From Streptomyces sp. NBC_00154 (GTDB taxonomy: Bacteria; Actinomycetota; Actinomycetes; Streptomycetales; Streptomycetaceae), in assembly GCF_026342835.1 (NCBI RefSeq), contig NZ_JAPEMI010000001.1, positions 1,432,501 through 1,496,500 of the forward strand: 64,000 bases of DNA. The letters run 5' to 3'. The notes beneath the pieces are model-generated. The model was not told the DNA's origin. It made no database searches and worked only from the letters and a program-made list of their open reading frames with translations. A program made the translations under genes and the position numbers. Below are positions 41,422 through 49,816 of this stretch, in pieces. How positions within the stretch are numbered: position 1 is the stretch's first letter; every line of letters begins with the position of its first letter.

Positions 41422-41675
41422 TGCCTGCCATCTACATACTCGACATCCCCGAGTTCGAACCAATTCTGCGTACCGCCCTGATCGCCGGAATGGAACAGGA
41501 GGACCTGGACGGCTATCTCAAGGTCAGCACGTCGGAGTCCGAGATCGTGCTCGAACGCCGGCACACGGACGTCCGCCCCGCTGTCTGGTTCGCCGCGCTG
41601 ACCGGGGGACTCGAGGGGCGGATCGTGCACTTCGACTTCGACCGGCTGCACCTGGCCGAGGTCGTGCCGTCATGA
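41421..41675 (+). CDS. Unknown 84-residue cluster protein
   Basis: A small soluble protein with no cysteine, no signal peptide and no family that I recognise. It starts MPAIYILDIPEFEPILRTAL and ends in a beta-rich part (EGRIVHFDFDRLHLAEV). Its start overlaps the VOC gene's stop (TGATG) and its stop overlaps the E1alpha start (ATGA). Such tight coupling argues it is real and needed with its neighbours, perhaps as a partner subunit. Composition matches the cluster. Confidence 0.7.
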   Translation: MPAIYILDIPEFEPILRTALIAGMEQEDLDGYLKVSTSESEIVLERRHTDVRPAVWFAALTGGLEGRIVHFDFDRLHLAEVVPS

Positions 41676-42793
41676 CCGTGCAGCAGGCCGCCGAGCACGT
41701 GGCGGCAGATCCCTGGCCCCCCGTGCAGGATCCGGCCCCGCTGCTGCCGGACCGTGCGACAGTACGCATGCTGGGCACACGCGCCGCGGACGGTGTGGAC
41801 CCCGCTCTGCTGCGGGAGCTCCACAGGCAGCTGGTCATCGGCCGTCGGTTCAACGAGCAGGCGACCGCCCTCACCCGGCAGGGCCGGCTCGCCGTCTACC
41901 CGTCGAGCCGGGGACAGGAGGCATGCCAGGTGGCGGCGGCCCTGGCGCTGCGGCCGCAGGACTGGCTCTTCCCCACCTATCGTGACACCGTGTCCGTGAT
42001 GGCTCGCGGTGTCGATCCGGTGCAGACGCTGACCCTGCTGCGCGGGGACTGGCACACCGGATACGACCCGGTGGAGCACCGGATTGCTCCGCTGTGCACC
42101 CCGCTGGCGACGCATCTCCCGCACGCTGTCGGTCTGGCCCACGCGGCCCGGCTCTCCGGTGACGACGTGGTGGCCCTCGCCCTCACCGGCGACGGCGGCA
42201 CCAGCGAGGGCGACTTCCACGAAGCGCTCAACTTCGCCGGCGTCCTGCGGGCACCCGTGGTGTTCCTCATACAGAACAACGGCTATGCCATCTCGGTGCC
42301 GCTGGCAAAGCAGTCCGCCGCTCCGTCCCTTGCGCACAAGGGCGTCGGCTACGGCGTCCCCGCGGTCCAGGTCGACGGCAACGACGTGATTGCCGTCCAC
42401 AGCGTCCTGTCCGCCGCGCTCGAGAGAGCACGGGCGGGCGGCGGGCCCACGCTCGTCGAGGCGCTGACCTACCGGCTCGACGCGCACACCAATGCCGACG
42501 ACGCCAGCCGCTACCGGGGGAACGACGAGGTGGAACGGTGGCGGGCGCACGATCCCGTCGTCAACATGGAGGGCTACATGCGGGCGGCCGGTCTGCTCGA
42601 CGAGGACGGAGAGCGGCAGGCCCGTGCCGCCGCCGAATCCATGGCGGCGCACATGCGGGCCGAACTGGCCGAAGACCCGATCGCCGATCCCATGGAGATG
42701 TTCGAGCACGTCTTTGCCGAGCCCACGCCTCAGTTGCGTGACCAGCGGAGCCTGCTCGCCGCCGAACTCAGGGCCGAGGCAGGGCACCGATGA
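41672..42793 (+). CDS. 2-oxoacid dehydrogenase E1 alpha subunit
   Basis: TPP-dependent subunit of 373 residues. The TPP site is GDGGTSEGDFHEALNFA through LIQNNGYAISVP (GDG-x~26-NN), and DAHTNADDASRYR is the phosphorylation-loop equivalent. It resembles branched-chain/pyruvate E1 alpha. With E1 beta and E2 downstream it should decarboxylate a 2-oxoacid to an acyl-CoA. The candidate oxoacid is branched-chain, or phenylpyruvate given the prephenate dehydratase in the cluster. Confidence 0.9.
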   Translation: MTVQQAAEHVAADPWPPVQDPAPLLPDRATVRMLGTRAADGVDPALLRELHRQLVIGRRFNEQATALTRQGRLAVYPSSRGQEACQVAAALALRPQDWLFPTYRDTVSVMARGVDPVQTLTLLRGDWHTGYDPVEHRIAPLCTPLATHLPHAVGLAHAARLSGDDVVALALTGDGGTSEGDFHEALNFAGVLRAPVVFLIQNNGYAISVPLAKQSAAPSLAHKGVGYGVPAVQVDGNDVIAVHSVLSAALERARAGGGPTLVEALTYRLDAHTNADDASRYRGNDEVERWRAHDPVVNMEGYMRAAGLLDEDGERQARAAAESMAAHMRAELAEDPIADPMEMFEHVFAEPTPQLRDQRSLLAAELRAEAGHR

Positions 42794-43842
42794 ACATACA
42801 GAGCTCGCAGACCACCATGGCCGAGGCGCTGAACACCGCGCTGCGCCACGCCCTGCGCGACGACCCGTCCGTACATGTCATGGGTGAGGACGTGGGCGCC
42901 CTCGGCGGTGTCTTCCGGATCACCGACGGGCTGGCGGCGGAGTTCGGCGACGACCGGTGCGCGGACACCCCGCTGGCCGAGTCGGGCATCCTCGGGGCCG
43001 CGGTCGGCATGGCCATGTACGGCTTGCGCCCGGTGGTCGAAATGCAGTTCGACGCCTTTGCCTACCCCGCGTTCGAGCAACTGGTCAGCCATGTCGCGAA
43101 GATGCGCAACCGGACCCGGGGCAAGCTGCCCATGCCGATCACGATCCGCATCCCCTACGGTGGCGGGATCGGCGGGGTGGAACACCACAGCGATTCCTCG
43201 GAGGGCTTCTACCTGCACACGCCGGGGCTGCACGTGGTGGCGCCCGCGACCGTCGGCGACGCGTACGGACTTCTCCGGCAGGCCATCGCCTCCGACGATC
43301 CGGTGGTCTTTCTGGAGCCGAAGCGCTGTTACTGGTCGAAGGAGAACTGGTCACCGGCCGAGCCGGTCGCTGTGGTGCCGCCCATAGGGCGGGCCGTCCT
43401 GCGCCGCACCGGGACCGCGGCCGTCCTCATCACATACGGGCCGAGCCTGGCGGTCTGCCTGGAGGCGGCGGACGCAGCGCGGGAGGAAGGCCTGGACGTC
43501 GCCGTCCTGGATCTGCGAAGCCTGGTGCCGTTCGACGACGAGACGGTGTGCGCCGCGGTGCGCGGCACCGGGCGGGCTGTGGTGGTGCACGAGGCCTCCG
43601 GATTCGGCGGGGCCGGGGCAGAGATCGCCGCTCGTGTGAGCGAGCGCTGCTTCCATCATCTGGAGGCGCCCGTGCTGCGGGTGGCCGGTCTGGACATCCC
43701 CTATCCGGCGCCACTTCTGGAACGGCATCACCTGCCTGGCGTGGACCGGATCCTCGACGCCGTCCGCCGGCTGAACTGGCCGGACACCGGCGTCGGCACC
43801 AGGACGGAGAGCGGTGGTGAGTGGTATGCCGTCGGTGCGTGA
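42790..43842 (+). CDS. 2-oxoacid dehydrogenase E1 beta subunit
   Basis: A 350-residue transketolase-like subunit pairing with E1 alpha, ATGA-overlapped with it. Family marks are VMGEDVGALGGVFRITDGL, DTPLAESGILGAAVGMAMYG, RIPYGGGIGGVEHHSDSSEG and LDLRSLVPFDDETV. The N-terminal half binds TPP with E1 alpha. The C-terminal domain VVVHEASGFGGAGAEIAARV is as in BkdB/PdhB. Being inside the operon suggests a dedicated complex rather than the housekeeping one. Confidence 0.92.
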   Translation: MNIQSSQTTMAEALNTALRHALRDDPSVHVMGEDVGALGGVFRITDGLAAEFGDDRCADTPLAESGILGAAVGMAMYGLRPVVEMQFDAFAYPAFEQLVSHVAKMRNRTRGKLPMPITIRIPYGGGIGGVEHHSDSSEGFYLHTPGLHVVAPATVGDAYGLLRQAIASDDPVVFLEPKRCYWSKENWSPAEPVAVVPPIGRAVLRRTGTAAVLITYGPSLAVCLEAADAAREEGLDVAVLDLRSLVPFDDETVCAAVRGTGRAVVVHEASGFGGAGAEIAARVSERCFHHLEAPVLRVAGLDIPYPAPLLERHHLPGVDRILDAVRRLNWPDTGVGTRTESGGEWYAVGA

Positions 43843-45085
43843 CTTCGTGCTGCCGGACCTCGGCGAGGGACTGCTCGAGGCGGAGATCGTGAGGTGGCTG
43901 GTCGCGGACGGGGACCCGGTCGCCGTGGACCAGCCGGTGGTCGAGGTGGAGACGGCGAAGGCCGTCGTGGAACTCCCCTGCCCCTACGCGGGCGTGGTCT
44001 CCCACGTGTACGGCGGAGAAGGCGACGTTCTGGCCGTCGGGCATCCGGTGATCTCGGTCAGGGTCGAGGAGAGCGCGGACCTGCCCGGCCGCGGAGCGGA
44101 AGAGGCGCAGCCGGCAGGCGGCTCGGGCAGCGTCCTGGTCGGCTACGGCACTCGGGAGACGCCGCGGCGTCCCGGTGCGTCCGCTGCGCGGCTCGGCTCC
44201 CGGCCGGCCGCCGTGTCCGCCGCGGCGGCGAACCCCGGCCCAATCCCTGTGATCTCGCCTCTCGTACGGCAGCTGGCCCGTCGGCACGGCCTGGATCTGC
44301 GGACCGTGACGGGCACCGGCTCCGACGGCCTGATTCTGCGTTGCGACGTCGATGCGGCGATCCGCCGGAAGGAGGAGGCCGTCCCCGGCGCGCACATCGG
44401 CGTCCGGGTGCCGCTGCGCGGCCGACGGGCGGCCGCCGCGGCGCAGTTCACCCGCAGCCGCCGGGAGATCCCCGACGCCACCTGCTGGGTGGAGGCCGAT
44501 GCCACCGCCCTGGTGGAGGCGAGGGCCGTGCTCGCAGCTCAAGGGGATTCCCCGATCGGGCTGTTCGCCCTGCTGGCCCGGGTCTGTGTCACAGGCCTCG
44601 CCCGGTACCCGCAGCTCAACGCGAGCGTCGACACCGAGCGGGGGGAGATCATCCAGTGGCCGCAGGTGCACCTGGGCTTCGCTGCGCAGTCGGACCGGGG
44701 ACTGACCGTCCCCGTGATGCGGGACGCGCACCTGATGGACACGGCGCGGCTGGCAGGGGAACTGGCCCGGCTGACCAGGGCGGCCCGCGAAGGAGCGCTC
44801 ACCCCCGCCGAGGTCACGGGCGGGACCTTCACCTTGAACAACTACGGCGTGTTCGGAGTGGACGGCTCGACCCCGATCCTCAACCACCCGGAGGCCGCGA
44901 TGCTCGGGGTGGGACGGATCACCGACAAGCCGTGGGTCCACAAGGGCGAGCTGGCCGTACGCAAGACCGTCCAGCTTTCCTTCACCTTCGACCACCGGGT
45001 GTGCGACGGGGCGGACGCCGGGGGCTTCCTCCGGTACGTCGCCGACTGCGTGGAACAACCCCTGAGGCTGCTGCGGGAGTTCTAG
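43826..45085 (+). CDS. Dihydrolipoyl acyltransferase E2
   Basis: E2 core of 419 residues. Lipoyl domain: FVLPDLGEGLLEAEIVRW with lipoylated Lys45 in VETAKAVVEL. A peripheral-subunit-binding domain follows an Ala/Pro linker (ISPLVRQLARRHGLDLRTVT). The catalytic domain has FTFDHRVCDGADAGGF (HxxxDG). Only one lipoyl domain is present. The ATG at 43826 is chosen because it opens the canonical N-terminus; a GTG at 43814 is also possible. Both overlap the E1 beta end. An E3 must come from elsewhere. Confidence 0.92.
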   Translation: MPSVRDFVLPDLGEGLLEAEIVRWLVADGDPVAVDQPVVEVETAKAVVELPCPYAGVVSHVYGGEGDVLAVGHPVISVRVEESADLPGRGAEEAQPAGGSGSVLVGYGTRETPRRPGASAARLGSRPAAVSAAAANPGPIPVISPLVRQLARRHGLDLRTVTGTGSDGLILRCDVDAAIRRKEEAVPGAHIGVRVPLRGRRAAAAAQFTRSRREIPDATCWVEADATALVEARAVLAAQGDSPIGLFALLARVCVTGLARYPQLNASVDTERGEIIQWPQVHLGFAAQSDRGLTVPVMRDAHLMDTARLAGELARLTRAAREGALTPAEVTGGTFTLNNYGVFGVDGSTPILNHPEAAMLGVGRITDKPWVHKGELAVRKTVQLSFTFDHRVCDGADAGGFLRYVADCVEQPLRLLREF

Positions 45086-45137
45086 CGATGCGGGTGACGC
45101 AGGCGACGTACATGAGGAAAGCGAGCGGACGACAGAC

Positions 45138-45911
45138 ATGGTGAACAGCCTCCCCACGACCGGACCGTCCTGGATCAAGCGGTTCCACCCGGCCCCCGAA
45201 GCCGCCACCCGTCTGGTGTGCTTTCCGTACGCCGGGGGCTCGGCCGGCTACTACCACGGCATGTCTGCGAGGGTGTCCCCGAAGGTTGAGCTGCTGGCGG
45301 TCCAGTATCCGGGGCGTCAGGACCGTTACGCCGAGAAACCCGTGGACGACATCGGGGAACTGGCCGACGAAGTCACCGAAGCCCTGATACCCGGGGCGCT
45401 CGAGAAACCGTTGGCCCTGTTCGGGCACAGCATGGGGGCTTCCGTCGCCTTCGAGGTGGCCCGGCGCCTCGAACACCGCGGCGTCATGCCTTCGGCGCTC
45501 TTCGTCTCCGCCCGGCCCGGCCCGTCCGCAAACAGGAACGAAACACTCCACCTATCCACCGATGCAGACCTGGAACGCGAGATACGCAGCCTCGGCGGCA
45601 CGGGCGCCGAGGTCCTGAACGACGAGGAGATTCTGCAGATGGTCCTGCCGGTGGTCCGCAACGACTACCGGGCTGCCGAGACCTACCGCTATGTGCCGGG
45701 ACCCGATGTGACCTGCCCGGTGGTCGCCTTCGTGGGCGAGGGCGACCCGAAGGCCACGGTCGCGGAGACCGGCGTCTGGGAGCGGCACACCACCGGACCC
45801 TTCGATCTGACGGTCTTCCCCGGCGGGCATTTCTATCTGAACGAGCACCAGGCGGCGGTCGTCGGCGCCCTGCTGCGGCACCTCACCCCGGCCGGCACAC
45901 CACGGCGGTGA
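45138..45911 (+). CDS. Type II thioesterase
   Basis: A 257-residue editing thioesterase of the kind found beside PKS and NRPS genes, removing wrong acyl groups from carrier domains. The nucleophile Ser98 is in FGHSMGAS. Other marks are RLVCFPYAGGSAGYYH, VQYPGRQDRY and the His in FPGGHFYLNEHQ. It lies 52 bp after E2, the last intact gene of the plus-strand run. It could also release the PKS product, since the PKS carries no C-terminal TE. Confidence 0.92.
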   Translation: MVNSLPTTGPSWIKRFHPAPEAATRLVCFPYAGGSAGYYHGMSARVSPKVELLAVQYPGRQDRYAEKPVDDIGELADEVTEALIPGALEKPLALFGHSMGASVAFEVARRLEHRGVMPSALFVSARPGPSANRNETLHLSTDADLEREIRSLGGTGAEVLNDEEILQMVLPVVRNDYRAAETYRYVPGPDVTCPVVAFVGEGDPKATVAETGVWERHTTGPFDLTVFPGGHFYLNEHQAAVVGALLRHLTPAGTPRR

Positions 45912-46165
45912 GCCGGGCGGCCGGACGGGGGCGCCGAACGCACCCGGCGGGATCGGCGCCGTAGGCACCCCGCTGCCCGCCAAGGCCCGCCGGGCGCACA
46001 TCCGGGCGGTGATGAAGGGGTGATGAAGGCACGGAGCCTCTCCGGAAACACACCGGTGACTGCCCGTTGTTCCTCGGGAAACAGGACTCCGTCGACCGCG
46101 TCCTCGAATGCCTCGGCCCCGCAGACTTCGTCCGGGAGAATTCCGGAAATCAACGCGTGGTTCAT
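45905..46165 (-). pseudogene. Truncated, frameshifted Sfp-type phosphopantetheinyl transferase
   Basis: The minus strand from ATG 46165 reads MNHALISGILPDEVCGAEAF, then VLFPEEQRAVTGVFPERLRAF, the N-terminus typical of actinobacterial PPTases (ILP...VEAF...LFPEE...KRRREF). An 11-bp tandem duplication at 46008-46029 then shifts the frame. Removing one copy restores ITARMCARRALAGSGVPTAP and PIPPGAFGAP, the next conserved PPTase block. The catalytic two-thirds is absent, cut where the thioesterase gene ends. It cannot be functional. Confidence 0.75.
46008..46029. repeat. 11-bp perfect tandem duplication
   Basis: GGTGATGAAGG occurs twice head to tail (46008-46018 and 46019-46029). Because 11 is not a multiple of three, the second copy breaks the frame of the PPTase relic, and deleting it rejoins the family sequence. 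It records a recent slippage-type mutation. Confidence 0.9.
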
Positions 46166-46227
46166 GTGGCGGTCAATCCGGAAAACGGTGGCCGGTATCT
46201 ATTCCTGAACTCCTCGACCTCTGACGG

Positions 46228-47127
46228 CTATATCCGGCTGGCGACAGTCTTCTTGGTGAGCGCGAGAAATCTGTCCAGGCTGGGCACGCCCTCCCGGCTT
46301 CGCCGCCATGTCATGGTGGCGGGGGCGCGGAAGTCCGCGTCCTGAAGCGGGAATGCCAGCAGTTCGCCCCGCTCGACCTCGCTGCGGACCGCCATCTCGG
46401 GCAGCAGGGCCAGCCCCATCCCCGCGGCCACGCACGCGCGCAACGGGGCGATGCCGGAGACCTCCACCTCGAGCTTCAAGCTCTCGGGGCCCAGCTCCGC
46501 CATGGCCTTGTCGAACATCTCGCGGAATCCGCAGCCGCGTTGGGTGGCCAGGAAGCGCTCACCGTGAAGGTCTGCCGCGTGGACACGCTCCTGCCTGCTG
46601 AGCCGGTGGCCGACCGGGGTGGTGACCAGGAGCCGCTCCTGGAAGAGCACCCTGCTCGCGTACTTGTCGTCCTTGGGCGGCGCGTCGAAGGTGAAACAGA
46701 CATCGAGTTCCCCCCGGCGCACGGACTCGTACAGCTCTCGCCGGTTTCCCACGTCCACGCTGACGTTCACCTTGCCGTACAGCGCCCGGTACTCGGCAAG
46801 GACGGGCGGGATCGCATGCGTACAGAAGGTCTCCAACCCGCCGATGGCGAGAGCCCCGGTGGGTTCCTGCATGTCGAGGACGCCCACCGTGGCGGCCTCG
46901 TCGATCAGCAGCAGCACCTGGTCCGCGTACTCGCGGAGCCGGATGCCGGCACTGGTGAGGCGCAGCTTCCGGTTCGACCGCTCGAAGAGCTTGGTGCCCA
47001 GTTCGGCTTCCAGCGCCTGGATCTGTTCCGTGACGCTGGATTGTGCATAGTGAAGTTCTGCCGCTGCTTTCGTAAAGCTCAGGCTTTGCGCGACGGCACG
47101 GAAGGACTTCAGGTGACGGATCTCCAT
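46228..47127 (-). CDS. LysR-family regulator
   Basis: A 299-residue LysR-type regulator. The N-terminal winged HTH is MEIRHLKSFRAVAQSLSFTK followed by AAAELHYAQSSVTEQIQALE. The effector domain has GALAIGGLETFCTHAIPPVL and the late segment ACVAAGMGLALLPEMAV. The ATG at 47127 follows GGGAGGGA. It is divergent from the exporter gene, the usual LysR geometry, so control of that exporter is likely. The effector is unknown. Confidence 0.92.
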   Translation of the reverse strand: MEIRHLKSFRAVAQSLSFTKAAAELHYAQSSVTEQIQALEAELGTKLFERSNRKLRLTSAGIRLREYADQVLLLIDEAATVGVLDMQEPTGALAIGGLETFCTHAIPPVLAEYRALYGKVNVSVDVGNRRELYESVRRGELDVCFTFDAPPKDDKYASRVLFQERLLVTTPVGHRLSRQERVHAADLHGERFLATQRGCGFREMFDKAMAELGPESLKLEVEVSGIAPLRACVAAGMGLALLPEMAVRSEVERGELLAFPLQDADFRAPATMTWRRSREGVPSLDRFLALTKKTVASRI

Positions 47128-47257
47128 GTGGCCACGATCCCTCCCCCAGTTCTGATGTATCGGGCTCCCCGATACCACGCATCGTAACTGCCCGCTTCCC
47201 TCTCGTGCTCGAAACCGTCAGGCTCGGTACAAGAAGCCGTCCCGCATGGACGGATTT

Positions 47258-47275
47258 TTAATGGTTGACCATCAA
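47258..47275. promoter_or_regulatory. Near-perfect inverted repeat before the exporter gene
   Basis: TTAATGGTTGACCATCAA has arms TTxATGGT and ACCATxAA around TG, with a single mismatch. It stands 25 bp before the exporter's ATG in an AT-rich patch between divergent LysR and MFS genes. It is a candidate operator for LysR or another repressor. Confidence 0.5.
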
Positions 47276-47299
47276 TTGCGTGATTCACGGGAGTTCTTC

Positions 47300-48745
47300 A
47301 TGGCAATTCCGGCCACCCGGCCGAGCACACCGGCAGGTGCGCCCGGCTCGTCAGATGTCGGCGCCGGCCCGGCCCGTTCCCATCGGGGTCTCCTGGTGGG
47401 CCTCGCGCTCGGCTACTTCATGGTCCTCATGGACACCACCATCGTCACTGTCGCGCTTCCGGGCATCGGGGAGAGCCTCTCGGCGGGCCTCAGCTCCCTG
47501 CAATGGGTGTCCAACGGCTACACCCTGACCTTCGCCGCCTTCCTGCTCACCGCGGGCACCCTCTCCGACCGCTTCGGCGGACGGCGGGTGTTCCTTGTCG
47601 GGCTCTGGACCTTCGGTCTCATCTCCGGGGTCTCCGCGCTGGCCAACTCGGTGGAACTGCTCGTGGTCCTGCGCGGTCTGCTGGGTATCTCCGGCGCACT
47701 GCTCCTGCCCACTTCGCTGGCCATCGTCGCAAACACGTTCTCCGACCCGGCGGCCCGGGCGAAGGCGCTCGGCAGCTGGGCTGCGATCACCGGCGTCGCG
47801 CTCGCGGCCGGCCCCCTCGTCGGCGGCGTACTGACCGACGCCATCGGCTGGCGGGCCATCTTCCTGGTCAACATCCCGATCGCGTTGCTGAGCATCGTCA
47901 TCACCACCAAGAACGCCGGAGAGACGCGCCGCAATGCGGCGCGCGGCCTCGACCTGCCCGGGCAGCTGACCGCGATCGTGGCCCTGGCGGCCCTGACGTT
48001 CGGGCTGATCCAGGCGGGTACGGCAGGCTGGACGGCGCCCGAGGTACTCGGCTCGTTCGCCGCCTTCGTGGTCGCCATGGGGCTCTTCATCGCAGTGGAG
48101 CGGCGGGAAGCCACCGAACGGCACACGCCGATGCTGCCGCTGAAGCTGTTCCGCAGCGGCACCTTCTCGGCAGCGCTGTTCGCCGGCCTGCTGATCAACT
48201 TCGCACTGTCCGGTGTGCTGTTCACGCTCTCCCTGCTCTTCCAGCAGGGCCGGGGATACTCCGCGTTCCTCGCGGGACTGGCCTTCCTGCCACTGACCCT
48301 GCCCACCGCGTTCAACCCGATCTTCACGGGCCGGCTGGTCGCCCGAATCGGCCCGCGCAAGCCGGCCACAGCCGGCTTCGTGCTGATGGGAGTCGGCACC
48401 CTGATCCAGGCGGGTACCACCTCGGACTCGGCCGTGTCGGTCGCGGTGAGTTCGTTCGGACTGCTCCTCCTCGGATTCGGTATCTCCTACGCGATGCCTT
48501 CGCTCGTCGTGTCCGTCATGGGGTCGGTGCCGCGGGAGCTGTCCGGTATCGGCTCGGGCGCCCTCAACTCGGCCCGTCAGACCGGAGCTGTGGTGGGAGT
48601 CGCCATTCTCGGTTCCATCCTGAACGGCGCTTCGTCGATCGAGACCGGCACCAAGGTCGGCGTGATCGTCTCCGGCGTGCTGCTGCTGATCGGAGCCGTC
48701 GTAGTCTTCGGCTTCGTAGGACGGGAGCAGAAGACAACTGCATAG
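47300..48745 (+). CDS. DHA2-family MFS exporter (EmrB/QacA type)
   Basis: A 481-residue drug:H+ antiporter with about 14 hydrophobic segments. Motif A-like GTLSDRFGGRRVFLVG follows segment 2, DTTIVTVALPGIGESL lies in segment 1 (motif D1) and GPLVGGVLTDAIGWRAIFLV is motif C plus the following loop. It probably exports the cluster product or provides self-resistance. The ATG at 47300 follows CGGGAG; an in-frame ATG at 47246 lies upstream of the operator-like repeat and is less likely. Confidence 0.9.
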   Translation: MAIPATRPSTPAGAPGSSDVGAGPARSHRGLLVGLALGYFMVLMDTTIVTVALPGIGESLSAGLSSLQWVSNGYTLTFAAFLLTAGTLSDRFGGRRVFLVGLWTFGLISGVSALANSVELLVVLRGLLGISGALLLPTSLAIVANTFSDPAARAKALGSWAAITGVALAAGPLVGGVLTDAIGWRAIFLVNIPIALLSIVITTKNAGETRRNAARGLDLPGQLTAIVALAALTFGLIQAGTAGWTAPEVLGSFAAFVVAMGLFIAVERREATERHTPMLPLKLFRSGTFSAALFAGLLINFALSGVLFTLSLLFQQGRGYSAFLAGLAFLPLTLPTAFNPIFTGRLVARIGPRKPATAGFVLMGVGTLIQAGTTSDSAVSVAVSSFGLLLLGFGISYAMPSLVVSVMGSVPRELSGIGSGALNSARQTGAVVGVAILGSILNGASSIETGTKVGVIVSGVLLLIGAVVVFGFVGREQKTTA

Positions 48746-48746
48746 T

Positions 48747-48765
48747 GGCTCCCGTCCCGGGAGCC
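48747..48765 (+). terminator. Short hairpin after the exporter gene
   Basis: GGCTCCCG-TCC-CGGGAGCC forms an 8-bp stem with a 3-nt loop right at the exporter stop codon. A terminator is likely. Confidence 0.6.
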
Positions 48766-48880
48766 GGGTGACACAGGAAGAGGTGCCTGCACGGGGCGCC
48801 GGGAGTGCGAGGCGGCAAGGGGGCCGCTTCCTTCATGCCTCTCGGTGCGCCGTGCTGGGACATGACACGGGGGTCTTCCG

Positions 48881-49816
48881 TTGGAAATCGGATTGCTTGG
48901 TCCACTTGTGGTGTCTTACGAGGGGAGATCGGTTCAACCGACAGCCGCCAAGCAGCGCACACTTCTGGCACTGCTGGTGCTGCACGCGGGGCAACTGGTG
49001 CTCACCGACTCGATCGTGGACGAACTGTGGGGAAACGATCCCTGCCTCAGCGCGGCCACCACAGTCCGGACCTACATATGCCAGATCCGCAAGCTCTTAG
49101 GTCATCTCCTGTCCGATCCGCGGCGCGATCCGCAGGAGATCCTGCAGGCCGTCCCGGGCGGATACAGGCTGAAGATGCCCGACGCCGCGTCGGACGCCGA
49201 CCGGTACGAAAGGTCGGTCGCCGCCGGCCGGGAGGCACTCGCCTCGGGTGACTACGCCGTGGCCGGCACCAGATTCGAGACCGCACTCGGCCTGTGGCGT
49301 GGCCCCGCTCTCATGGATGTACGGATGGGAACCCGGCTCCAGGCCGCGGCGCAGCGGCTGGAGGACTCCCGGCTGATCGTCCTGGAGCACCGGCTGGACG
49401 CGGACCTGCAGCTGGGCCGCCACCGGGAACTGCTCGGTGAACTCTCCGGCCTGTGCGTGGACCATCCACTGCACGAAGGGCTGCACGCGCAGTACATGCT
49501 CGCCCTGTACCGCTCCGACCGGCGGTCCGAGGCGCTCGCGGTGTTCCAGCGGCTGCGTACGGCGATGGTCGAGGATCTGGGCCTTGAGCCGTCGACCCGG
49601 GTGCAGAACCTGCAGCAGGACATCCTGCGGTCCGGAAACAACGGGCCCGCGCCCGAGCTGACCGCGTTGCTGCGGGCACAGTCCAGGACGATCGTCGAAC
49701 TCACTCTGCGCATCGCGGAGATAGAGGACCGGCTCGGCCTGGACAGCCCCCGGGTGCCGGGCAGCCCTTCCCCGCAGAGCGGGCCCCGAGAGAGCAGGCA
49801 CAGCTATGCGCGCTGA
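48881..49816 (+). CDS. SARP-family pathway activator with a TTA codon
   Basis: A 311-residue Streptomyces antibiotic regulatory protein. An OmpR-like winged HTH at the N-terminus (MEIGLLGPLVVSYEGRSVQP; TTVRTYICQIRKLLG) is followed by a BTAD helical domain (DADRYERSVAAGREAL; PLHEGLHAQYMLALYRSDR; VEDLGLEPSTRVQNLQQ). The start is TTG at 48881. Codon 73 (49097-49099) is TTA, which needs the bldA tRNA, so translation is tied to development. It likely activates the PKS operon through the repeat at 31732-31749. Confidence 0.92.
   Translation: MEIGLLGPLVVSYEGRSVQPTAAKQRTLLALLVLHAGQLVLTDSIVDELWGNDPCLSAATTVRTYICQIRKLLGHLLSDPRRDPQEILQAVPGGYRLKMPDAASDADRYERSVAAGREALASGDYAVAGTRFETALGLWRGPALMDVRMGTRLQAAAQRLEDSRLIVLEHRLDADLQLGRHRELLGELSGLCVDHPLHEGLHAQYMLALYRSDRRSEALAVFQRLRTAMVEDLGLEPSTRVQNLQQDILRSGNNGPAPELTALLRAQSRTIVELTLRIAEIEDRLGLDSPRVPGSPSPQSGPRESRHSYAR

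Noticed and set aside
47200..47232. Second SARP site upstream of the exporter (two GCTCG-type heptamers)
   Set aside because: The copies are 15 bp apart rather than 11, so they do not fit the SARP format.
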